A stretch of DNA of 14,439 nucleotides from an uncultured Eubacteriales bacterium (GTDB lineage Bacteria > Bacillota > Clostridia > Oscillospirales > Oscillospiraceae): assembly GCA_934567745.1 (NCBI GenBank), contig CAKTJM010000033.1:1-14439 (forward strand), written 5' to 3'. Each line of letters starts with the position of its first letter. Positions within the stretch are counted from its first letter, which is position 1. The notes below the pieces were generated by a model that was not told the DNA's origin, made no database searches, and was given only the letters and a program-made list of their open reading frames with translations. The position numbers and the translations under genes were made by a program. Below, one piece after another: positions 7,713 through 13,974 of the stretch.

Positions 7713-7879
7713 GTGGGCCTCGCAGAGTTCCGTTGCCCGCAGGCGACGGGAAAGAGTCAGATCATATTTTCCCGGACATGCGCCGGGAAAATATTCTTCT
7801 CGGCCCACAAGTGTGCCCGTGAGGGCGCGCGCAGGGGGCCGCAGGCCCCTCTGTCGGGAAAGGCTTTGCCTTTTCCGAC
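7713..7879 (+). promoter_or_regulatory. Inverted-repeat-rich leader before the S41 protease
   Basis: Between the ftsEX terminator and the S41 gene lie four consecutive hairpins. CCGTTGCC/GGCGACGG (7730-7749) has one G-U. ATATTTTCCCGG/CCGGGAAAATAT (7764-7794) is 12 bp, perfect, with a 7-base loop. GGGGCC/GGCCCC (7835-7849) is third. GTCGGGAAAGGC/GCCTTTTCCGAC (7853-7879) is 12 bp with one G-U and a TTT loop. A further pair, GTGGGCC (7713-7719) and GGCCCAC (7802-7808), encloses the first two. No convincing promoter and no hairpin with a T tract is visible. This may be a structured 5' leader, a small RNA or a REP/MITE-like intergenic palindrome. An open frame crosses it, but with no usable start signal before 7892. 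Confidence 0.55.
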
Positions 7880-7907
7880 CGGTACATCGGGAGGAGGTCC
7901 CAACCAT

Positions 7908-9086
7908 ATGGAAAAAAAGAAACGCCGCGTGCGGCTGCCGGTGTGCGTCCTGGCCTGTGTGCTGTGTCTGGCAGTCGGCGCGTCCGCGGCCCTCATCGGG
8001 GTGCGGACCATGCTCGGCGAGGACGGCGTGACCATCCTCCAGGCCGCACGGATCATCCAGGAGCGCTTCGTCGGCGACTACGACCGCGACGCCTACCGTC
8101 AGGCCGTCCTCGGCGCGATGGTGGACGATCTCGGCGACCGCTGGTCCTACTACCTGACCCCCGAGGAGTACGCGAGCGTCCAGGACGCCCGCCGCAACGC
8201 CTACGTCGGCATCGGCATCACCGTGGACCGGGAGGAGCCGGACGGCCTGCGCATCCTCACCGTCACGAAGGGCGGCCCCGCCGAGGAGGCGGGGCTCCTG
8301 CCCGGCGAGCGCATCCGCGCCGTGGAGGGGACCGCCGTCACGCCTGAGGATCGAGACGTCTGCATCGAGCTGATCCGCGGCGAGGAGGGGACCGCCGTCA
8401 CCCTCACGGTCGAGGCCGCCGACGGCACCGCCCGCACGGTCGAGATCACGCGCCGCACCGTCCAGGGCATCAGCGCGGTCTGGTCGATGCTCGATGGCCA
8501 GGTCGGCCTGATCACGATCGGCAACTTCTACTCCGGCACCGCCGCCCTCGTGGAGGAGGGCCTGAGCGAGCTGCAGGCGCAGGGCGCGCGGGCGCTCATC
8601 CTGGACGTGCGCAACGACCCGGGCGGCTACGTCACGGAGCTGACCGAGATCCTCGACGCTCTCCTCCCCGAGGGGGACGTCTTCATCAGCCGCAGCTGGG
8701 ACGGCAGCGAGAAGGTCTACACCTCCGACGCCGCCTGCGTCTCCCTGCCCCTGGCCGTGCTCGTGAACGCGGACAGCTACAGCGCGGCGGAGTTCCTCGC
8801 CGCCGAGCTGCGCGAGAGCGCCGGGGCCGTCATCGTCGGCGAGCAGACGAGCGGCAAGGGGTACTCCCAGCAGCTCTTCGCCCTGGCGGACGGCAGCGCG
8901 ATGGGCCTCTCTACCGCCCGGTACTTCACCGGCAGCGGCGAGAGCCTGATCGGCAGGGGCCTCACGCCGGACGTCCCCGTGGCGCTCGACGAGGACCAGG
9001 CGCAGGCCCTGCTGTACGGCCAGCTGGAGCCGCCGGACGACCCCCAGCTCCAGGCGGCGCTGCACGCCCTCGCCGCGGCGGAGTGA
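7908..9086 (+). CDS. S41-family carboxy-terminal processing protease (CtpA/CtpB-like)
   Basis: These are membrane-anchored extracytoplasmic serine proteases with a PDZ domain that trim the C termini of envelope proteins. The 392-residue product has a basic start and one hydrophobic anchor (about 10-32), an N-terminal helical region with the LGDRWSYYLTPEEY motif (75-88) and a PDZ domain (about 95-185, GIGI, then GGPAEEAGLLPGERI). The protease core has ILDVRNDPGG (231-240), SYSAAEF with Ser292, and GEQTSGKGYSQQ with Lys317 and Gln321. The Ser-Lys-Gln spacing equals that of B. subtilis CtpB, so it should be active. ATG at 7908 follows AGGAGG (7892-7897) at 10 bases; a longer in-frame version through the repeat-rich leader is unlikely. 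It sits alone between a structured leader and a strong terminator. ctpA-type genes are often beside ftsEX; the substrate is unknown. Confidence 0.92.
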   Translation: MEKKKRRVRLPVCVLACVLCLAVGASAALIGVRTMLGEDGVTILQAARIIQERFVGDYDRDAYRQAVLGAMVDDLGDRWSYYLTPEEYASVQDARRNAYVGIGITVDREEPDGLRILTVTKGGPAEEAGLLPGERIRAVEGTAVTPEDRDVCIELIRGEEGTAVTLTVEAADGTARTVEITRRTVQGISAVWSMLDGQVGLITIGNFYSGTAALVEEGLSELQAQGARALILDVRNDPGGYVTELTEILDALLPEGDVFISRSWDGSEKVYTSDAACVSLPLAVLVNADSYSAAEFLAAELRESAGAVIVGEQTSGKGYSQQLFALADGSAMGLSTARYFTGSGESLIGRGLTPDVPVALDEDQAQALLYGQLEPPDDPQLQAALHALAAAE

Positions 9087-9106
9087 GGGACGTCAGACAA
9101 AGACGG

Positions 9107-9149
9107 ACGCACCGGAGGGGCCGAATGGCCCGCTCCGGTGCGTTTTTTT
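9107..9149 (+). terminator. Strong rho-independent terminator after the S41 protease
   Basis: The 11-bp perfect outer stem ACGCACCGGAG/CTCCGGTGCGT (9107-9117, 9133-9143) continues inward through GGGCC/GGCCC with a single bulged G. The loop is GAAT and seven T follow at 9143-9149. It separates this unit fully from greA. Confidence 0.96.
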
Positions 9150-9192
9150 GCGCAAAAACCGCCGGGGACGGGGCAAGGCGCGGGCCTTCCCC

Positions 9193-9221
9193 TTGACAGG
9201 GGGCGGCAAAGTCCATATAAT
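9193..9221 (+). promoter_or_regulatory. Perfect consensus sigma-A promoter for greA-lysS
   Basis: TTGACA at 9193-9198 and TATAAT at 9216-9221 are exact consensus hexamers with a 17-base spacer. Transcription would start near 9228, leaving a leader of about 70 nt. The combination suggests strong, constitutive transcription of greA and lysS. Confidence 0.96.
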
Positions 9222-9229
9222 ACTAGAAC

Positions 9230-9247
9230 GGATCTGTGGATCCTTTT
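9230..9247 (+). promoter_or_regulatory. Small hairpin with T tract at the 5' end of the greA leader
   Basis: GGATC (9230-9234) and GATCC (9239-9243) form a perfect 5-bp stem around TGTG, followed by TTTT at 9244-9247. It lies at the very start of the predicted mRNA. It is too short for an efficient terminator but could be a pause or mild attenuator, or a 5' stabilising stem. The rest of the leader is unusually AT-rich. Confidence 0.35.
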
Positions 9248-9297
9248 AATATAGGTATCTATCTGCCTCACCATGATAGGGAAAGGTGTGTGACCAT

Positions 9298-9771
9298 ATG
9301 GCAAAGGAATATACCCTCAGCGCCGAGCGTCTGGAGGAGCTGCAAAAGGAACTGGTCTACCTCAAGACCGTCCGCGAGAAGGAAGTGGCCGAGCTGATCA
9401 AGGAGGCGCGGTCCTTCGGCGACCTGTCCGAGAACAGCGAGTACGACGAGGCGAAGAACGAGCAGGGCAAGCTCTACTCCCGCATCGCCGAGCTGGACGA
9501 GATCCTGTCCAACTACACCGTGATCGACGACCGCGAGAAGAGCGCGGACATCGTCCACGTGGGCAGCACGGTCACCGTGCGCGACGTGGAGTTCGACGAG
9601 GAGCAGACCTATCAGATCGTCGGCTCGCAGGAGGCCGACCCCATGAACGGCCGCATCTCCGAGGAGTCGCCGTTCGGCCGCGCGCTGCTGGGCCGCCGCT
9701 CCGGCGAGGAAGTGACGGTCGAGGCCCCGGCCGGGAGCATCCGCTATCAGATCGTCGGTCTCCACCGCTGA
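9298..9771 (+). CDS. greA: Transcription elongation factor GreA
   Basis: GreA enters the secondary channel of RNA polymerase and stimulates cleavage of backtracked transcripts. The 157-residue product has the standard length. The N-terminal coiled coil (about 1-75) carries the acidic tip motif GDLSENSEYDEAKNEQG (41-57), with Asp42 and Glu45 as the metal-coordinating residues. The FKBP-like C-terminal domain has VGSTVTV, then GRISEESPFGRALLGRRSGE and the VEAPAG loop. I chose ATG at 9298, where AAAGG at 9282-9286 gives a usable spacing. An in-frame GTG at 9286 overlaps that site. It is driven by a perfect consensus promoter and is followed by lysS after 25 bases, so the two form an operon, a common pairing in Firmicutes. 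Confidence 0.97.
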   Translation: MAKEYTLSAERLEELQKELVYLKTVREKEVAELIKEARSFGDLSENSEYDEAKNEQGKLYSRIAELDEILSNYTVIDDREKSADIVHVGSTVTVRDVEFDEEQTYQIVGSQEADPMNGRISEESPFGRALLGRRSGEEVTVEAPAGSIRYQIVGLHR

Positions 9772-9796
9772 GCGCCGACAGAGAGGAAGGAAAGAC

Positions 9797-11740
9797 ATGG
9801 CAGAAAAGAAGAGAGAGAACGGACCGGAGCAGGAGCAGGACCTCTCCCAGATCCTCCAGGTGCGCCGCGACAAGCTGACCGCGCTCCAGCAGGCGGGCAA
9901 GGACCCCTTCGAGCAGACGAAGTTCACCGTCTCCGCCCACGTGCAGGAGATCAAGGACCGCTTCGACGAGCTGGAGGGCCAGCCCGTCACCGTCGCCGGG
10001 CGTCTCATGTCCAAGCGCGGGATGGGCAAGGTGTCCTTCTGCGACATGCAGGACAAGACCGGCCGCATCCAGCTCTACGCCCGCAAGGACGAGATGGACG
10101 AGGCCGAGTACGCCGAGTTCAAGAAGTATGACATCGGCGACATCGTCGGCGTCGAGGGCGAGGTCTTCCGCACCCAGCGCGGCGAGATGAGCGTGCGCTG
10201 CAAGCACGTCACCCTGCTGTCCAAGTCCCTGCGCCCCCTGCCGGAGAAGTTCCACGGGCTCCAGGACAAGGAGCTGCGCTATCGCCAGCGCTATGTGGAC
10301 CTGATCGTCAACCCGGACGTCAAGCGCAACTTCGAGATCCGCAGCCGGTTCATCGGCTATCTGCGGTCCTTCCTGGACGGGCGCGGCTACATGGAGGTCG
10401 AGACCCCGGTGCTCAACACCATCTCCGGCGGCGCGACCGCCCGCCCCTTCATCACCCACCACAACACGCTGGACATCGACATGTACATGCGCATCGCCAC
10501 CGAGCTGCACCTGAAGCGGCTGATCGTGGGCGGTCTGGAGCGCGTGTATGAGATCGGCCGCATCTTCCGCAACGAGGGCATGGACACCAAGCACAACCCC
10601 GAGTTCACCACCGTGGAGCTGTACGAGGCCTATGCCGACTTCAACGACATGATGGACCTCTTCGAGGACTTCCTCTCCTCCGCCGCCATGAAGCTCCTGG
10701 GCACCTACCAGGTCGAGTGGCTGGGCGAGCAGATCGACCTCGCGCCCGGCTGGCGCCGCCTGACCATGGCCGAGGCCGTCAAGGAATACCTGGGCGTGGA
10801 CTTCATGGCCATCACGGACGACGCGGAGGCCGTCGCCGCCGCCAAGTCCGTCGGCGTGGACATGGACGGCGTGGAGCCGACCTGGGGCCACGCCCTGTAC
10901 GAGTGCTTCGACCAGAAGATCGAGGGCCAGCTGGTCCAGCCGACCTTCATCACCATGCACCCGGTGGACGTCTCCCCGCTGGCCAAGCGCTCCCCCAAGG
11001 ATCCGCGCCTGACCGAGCGGTTCGAGCTGTTCATCTGCCGCAGTGAGATGGGCAACGCCTTCTCCGAGCTGAACGACCCGATCGACCAGAAGGAGCGCTT
11101 CCAGAAGCAGGTCGAGCTGCGCGCCAAGGGCGACGACGAGGCCGGCATGATGGACGAGGACTACATCAACGCCCTCGAATACGGTCTCCCGCCCACGGGC
11201 GGCCTGGGCATCGGCGTAGACCGCTGCGTGATGCTCCTGACCGGGGCCGACTCCATCCGCGATGTCATCCTCTTCCCGACGATGAAGCCGCTGGACCTGG
11301 ACAAGAAGCCCGCCAGGGAGGCAGCGCCCGCAGAGGCCGCCGCCCCCGCCGTGGAGGAGAAGATCGACTTCTCCAAGGTCCAGATCGAGCCGCTGTTCAC
11401 CGACCTGGTCGATTTCGAGACCTTCTCCAAGAGCGACTTCCGCGCCGTGAAGGTCAAGGCCTGCGAGGCCGTGAAGAAGTCCAAGAAGCTCCTGAAGTTC
11501 GTCCTGGACGACGGGAGCGGCACGGACCGTGTCATCCTGAGCGGGATCCACGAATATTACGAGCCGGAGGAGCTGGTCGGCAAGACCTGCATCGCCATCA
11601 CCAACCTGCCGCCCAGAGCGATGATGGGCATCGACTCCTGCGGCATGCTGATCTCCGCCGTCCATCACGAGGACGGGGCGGAGAAGCTGCATCTGCTGAT
11701 GGTCGATCCGCACATCCCGGCCGGCGCGAAGCTGTACTGA
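9797..11740 (+). CDS. lysS: Lysyl-tRNA synthetase (class II) with C-terminal Trbp111-like tRNA-binding domain
   Basis: LysRS charges tRNA-Lys. The core, residues 1 to about 500, is a normal class II enzyme. An OB-fold anticodon-binding domain (about 60-145, VTVAGRLMSKRGMGKVSF) is followed by motif 1 around FLDGRGYMEVETPVL (192-206), motif 2 RVYEIGRIFRNEGMDTKHNP (249-268) and motif 3 GLPPTGGLGIGVDRC (463-477). A Lys-Ala-Pro-Glu-rich linker (about 501-525) leads to an extra domain (about 530-647). That domain has DFRAVKVKACEAVKKSKKLLK, the typical start of the EMAP/Trbp111/MetRS-C OB fold, then PEELVGKTC, NLPPRAMMGIDSCGMLIS and a C-terminal PAG motif. This lengthens the protein by some 140 residues over ordinary LysRS (about 490-510). 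ATG follows an AGGAAGGA site (9784-9791). It is cotranscribed with greA and ends in a long terminator. The frame is uninterrupted, so the fusion is real in this assembly. Confidence 0.97.
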   Translation: MAEKKRENGPEQEQDLSQILQVRRDKLTALQQAGKDPFEQTKFTVSAHVQEIKDRFDELEGQPVTVAGRLMSKRGMGKVSFCDMQDKTGRIQLYARKDEMDEAEYAEFKKYDIGDIVGVEGEVFRTQRGEMSVRCKHVTLLSKSLRPLPEKFHGLQDKELRYRQRYVDLIVNPDVKRNFEIRSRFIGYLRSFLDGRGYMEVETPVLNTISGGATARPFITHHNTLDIDMYMRIATELHLKRLIVGGLERVYEIGRIFRNEGMDTKHNPEFTTVELYEAYADFNDMMDLFEDFLSSAAMKLLGTYQVEWLGEQIDLAPGWRRLTMAEAVKEYLGVDFMAITDDAEAVAAAKSVGVDMDGVEPTWGHALYECFDQKIEGQLVQPTFITMHPVDVSPLAKRSPKDPRLTERFELFICRSEMGNAFSELNDPIDQKERFQKQVELRAKGDDEAGMMDEDYINALEYGLPPTGGLGIGVDRCVMLLTGADSIRDVILFPTMKPLDLDKKPAREAAPAEAAAPAVEEKIDFSKVQIEPLFTDLVDFETFSKSDFRAVKVKACEAVKKSKKLLKFVLDDGSGTDRVILSGIHEYYEPEELVGKTCIAITNLPPRAMMGIDSCGMLISAVHHEDGAEKLHLLMVDPHIPAGAKLY

Positions 11741-11837
11741 CCGCACCCGGATCGAGCCGCCCGGCAGTGTGTCGAGACCGGCGGTCGCGGACAGCGCACG
11801 GGAGCTGCTCGACCGGATCGACAGATGGAACTGTTTG
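11741..11837 (+). other. GC-rich untranslated stretch between lysS and its terminator
   Basis: Ninety-seven bases without a supported gene. They hold an imperfect inverted repeat (CCGCCCGG at 11757-11764 with CCGGCGG at 11778-11784, one bulge) and a 9-base direct repeat CCGGATCGA (11747-11755 and 11813-11821). I see no promoter-like hexamers. It is either the lysS 3' UTR or the leader of the next unit. An open frame runs through it into the methyltransferase gene but has no ribosome binding site. Confidence 0.5.
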
Positions 11838-11882
11838 GCGCAGAGCATACCGGCCATGGGCCGGTATGCTGCTGCGCTTTTT
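11838..11882 (+). terminator. Very long terminator hairpin between lysS and the rRNA methyltransferase gene
   Basis: AGCATACCGGCC (11844-11855) pairs perfectly with GGCCGGTATGCT (11859-11870) around ATG. Below a single bulged G, GCGCAG (11838-11843) pairs with CTGCGC (11872-11877), giving 18 bp in all, followed by TTTTT at 11878-11882. Only 10 bases separate the T tract from the AGGAGG of the next gene, so that gene needs readthrough or a promoter upstream of the hairpin. Confidence 0.95.
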
Positions 11883-11903
11883 CACGATGACCAGGAGGTC
11901 CCT

Positions 11904-12680
11904 ATGGAGAAGATCACGAGCCGCGCGAACCCTCTGATTGGCCACGTGCGCAAGCTGGCCGCCGACCGGCGCTACCGCCGCGCCGCAGGCGAGCTGCTGT
12001 GCGAAGGCCCGAAGCTGCTGGAGGAGGCCCTGCGCTGGGGCACGGCCCTGCGGACCGTCGTCTGCGCCGACCCCGCGCGGCTCCCGTCCGGCCTGCCGGA
12101 CGGCGTGCGGCTGGTGCAGGTCCCGGCGGACCTGTTACAGGCCGTCGCCCCGACGAAGACCCCGCAGGGGCCGCTCTTCCTGTGCGCCCAGCCGGACAGC
12201 GCCCCGCCGGAGCGGCTGGACGGCCGCCGGTACCTCGTCCTGGACGGGCTCCAGGATCCCGGCAACGTCGGCACCCTCTGGCGCACGGCCGACGCCTTCG
12301 GGGCGGACGGGCTGTGGCTGCTGCCCGGCTGCGCCGACCCGTGGGGGCCGAAGACCCTCCGCGCGACCATGGGCGCGTGCTTCCGCCTGCCCGTGTGGGA
12401 GGGCGGACTGGACACCCTCCGCGCCCTGCTGGACGCGGCGGGCCTGCCGCTGTACGCGACGGCCCTGCGCGAGGACACGGCGGACGTGCGCACGGTGGAC
12501 CTCAGCCGCAGCGCCGTGGTCATCGGCAGCGAGGGCCGCGGGGTCTCCCAGGCCGTCCTGGACGCGAGCGCCCGGACGCTGAAGATCCCCATGACGCCCC
12601 GCTGCGAATCGCTCAACGCCGCCAGCGCGGGCACGGTGGTCCTCTGGCAGATGATGGACCGCCCGGACGGAGAGGAGTGA
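11904..12680 (+). CDS. SpoU/TrmH-family rRNA 2'-O-methyltransferase (YsgA/RlmP- or RlmB-like)
   Basis: SPOUT enzymes of this family transfer a methyl group from SAM to a ribose 2'-OH in rRNA or tRNA. The 258-residue product has an N-terminal substrate-recognition domain (about 1-95, ITSRANPLIGHVRKL and LCEGPKLLEEAL) and the knotted catalytic domain. The latter shows motif 1 LDGLQDPGNVGTLWRTADAFG (113-133, Asn121 and Arg127), motif 2 VVIGSEGRGVS (205-215, Glu210) and motif 3 IPMTPRCESLNAASAGTVVL (228-247). The size and N-terminal layout resemble B. subtilis YsgA, reported as RlmP acting on the 23S A-loop, more than E. coli RlmB; the target is not proven. ATG at 11904 follows AGGAGG (11893-11898) at only 5 bases. 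It is the first gene of a unit with dprA and topA and sits directly behind a terminator. Confidence 0.88.
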   Translation: MEKITSRANPLIGHVRKLAADRRYRRAAGELLCEGPKLLEEALRWGTALRTVVCADPARLPSGLPDGVRLVQVPADLLQAVAPTKTPQGPLFLCAQPDSAPPERLDGRRYLVLDGLQDPGNVGTLWRTADAFGADGLWLLPGCADPWGPKTLRATMGACFRLPVWEGGLDTLRALLDAAGLPLYATALREDTADVRTVDLSRSAVVIGSEGRGVSQAVLDASARTLKIPMTPRCESLNAASAGTVVLWQMMDRPDGEE

Positions 12681-12685
12681 GCGGG

Positions 12686-13897
12686 ATGGACGATCTGCGG
12701 CATTGGATCTGGCTCAGCGGCCGTGCCCCGTCGCCGGGGCGCTGGCTGCCGCGCGTCCTCGACCGGTTCGGGACGGCGACGGCGGTCTGGGAGGCCCCGC
12801 CGTCGGAGTGCGACCGGATCGACGACGTCCCGCCCCGCGTGCGCCAGGCACTCAAGGACAAGGACCTGCACCAGGCCGAGGCGATCTACTACCGCTGTGA
12901 GCGGCTGGGCCTGCGCCTGATGACCTATCGCGACGCGGACTATCCCGCCCGCCTGGCCGCGCTGGACGAGCCGCCGTGCCTGCTGTACGTGCAGGGCACG
13001 CTCCCGCCGATCGACGAGGAGCCGATCGTGGCGGTCGTCGGCGCGCGGGAGGCCACCGGCTACGGCACCGCCGTGGCCCGGCGGCTGGCCTACGGCCTGA
13101 CCCGTCAGGGCGCGACGGTCGTCACCGGCACGGCGCGGGGCATCGACGCGGCCGCGCTGCGCGGGGCCCTGCGCGCCGGGGGACGGCCGATCGCCGTCCT
13201 CGGCAACGGGGTGGACGTGCCGTACCCGTCCTACCACGCGGACCTCTACGAGCAGATCGCCGCCCGCGGCGCGCTGATCGGGGAGTATCCCCCCGGCACC
13301 CCGCCGTATGGGAAGCACTTCCCGGTGCGCAACCGGATCCTGGCGGGCCTGGCGCTGGGCGTGGTGGTCGTGGAGGGGACGGAGCACAGCGGATCCCTCA
13401 TCACCGCCCGCTGGGCGCAGGCGGAGCAGCGCGACGTCTTCGCGGTGCCCGGTCCGCTGGACGCGCCCATGAGCCGCGGGCCGAACAAGCTCATCCACGA
13501 CGGCACGGCGCGGTTGATCCGCGGCGTGGAGGACATCCTGGAGGAGTACGCCGAGGCCTGGCCCGGCAAGCTCCGCCGCCTGCCGACGGAGCCGCGCGAG
13601 GACGACCGCCGTCCCGCGCCGCCGCGCCGGACCGACCGCGCCCCGGCCCCCGAGCGGCCGCCGGAGCGCCCCGCGCCCCGTCCCACGGCGAAGCTGGACG
13701 AGGTGACCGGGACGGACGAGGAGCGGACGATCGTGCAGGCCCTCGCCCAGGCGGACCGCACGGTGGACGAGCTGGTGCAGGCGACGGATCTGCCCGTGCG
13801 CCGGATCCTGACGACGCTGACCATGCTGCAGGTGCGGCAGGTCGTGGAGGAGGGACCGGGCAAGCGCTTCCGGCTCGCGGTGGAGCTGGAGGGGTGA
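12686..13897 (+). CDS. dprA: DNA processing protein DprA (Smf)
   Basis: DprA binds incoming single-stranded DNA during transformation and loads RecA. The 403-residue product has an N-terminal SAM-like helical region (about 1-75), a Rossmann-like core (about 80-290) and a C-terminal winged-helix domain (about 343-398, TVDELVQATDLPVRRILTTL). The core carries VVGAREATGYG (117-127), GTARGIDAAALRGAL (148-162), AVLGNGVDVPYP (170-181), FPVRNRILAGLALGVVVVE (212-230), SGSLITARWA (235-244) and VPGPLDAPMSRGPNKLI (254-270). An Arg/Pro-rich linker (about 302-335) separates core and winged helix. The motif usually reading GID-x-x-AH has Leu158 in place of His. ATG at 12686 follows GAGGAG that overlaps the preceding stop, 5 bases away, so the two genes are translationally close. 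dprA next to topA is a classic Firmicute arrangement. dprA is widespread in bacteria not known to be competent, so competence does not follow. Confidence 0.95.
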   Translation: MDDLRHWIWLSGRAPSPGRWLPRVLDRFGTATAVWEAPPSECDRIDDVPPRVRQALKDKDLHQAEAIYYRCERLGLRLMTYRDADYPARLAALDEPPCLLYVQGTLPPIDEEPIVAVVGAREATGYGTAVARRLAYGLTRQGATVVTGTARGIDAAALRGALRAGGRPIAVLGNGVDVPYPSYHADLYEQIAARGALIGEYPPGTPPYGKHFPVRNRILAGLALGVVVVEGTEHSGSLITARWAQAEQRDVFAVPGPLDAPMSRGPNKLIHDGTARLIRGVEDILEEYAEAWPGKLRRLPTEPREDDRRPAPPRRTDRAPAPERPPERPAPRPTAKLDEVTGTDEERTIVQALAQADRTVDELVQATDLPVRRILTTLTMLQVRQVVEEGPGKRFRLAVELEG

Positions 13898-13930
13898 ACG
13901 GACGGCCCCACCCCCCATCAAAGCCCCCAC

Positions 13931-13945
13931 GGACGCCCTGCGTCC
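13931..13945 (+). promoter_or_regulatory. Short hairpin in the dprA-topA gap
   Basis: GGACGC (13931-13936) and GCGTCC (13940-13945) form a perfect 6-bp stem around CCT, 18 bases before the topA Shine-Dalgarno. There is no T tract and no terminator in the 77-base gap, so topA is probably transcribed with dprA. No convincing promoter is seen either. Confidence 0.35.
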
Positions 13946-13974
13946 TGACGATACACACATTTTGGAGGTAAACA

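Noticed and set aside
7713..7907. N-terminal extension of the S41 protease through the repeat-rich leader
   Set aside because: The frame is open, but it lacks a ribosome binding site and crosses several hairpins; ATG 7908 with AGGAGG begins a normal signal-anchor sequence.
9572..11857. 761-codon minus-strand open frame opposite greA and lysS
   Set aside because: The translation is repetitive Leu/Val/Asp/His-rich with no recognisable domain, and it mirrors the codon bias of lysS. A shadow frame.
11769..11903. Upstream extension of the rRNA methyltransferase
   Set aside because: It would run through the terminator hairpin; ATG 11904 has AGGAGG and gives a normal family N terminus.
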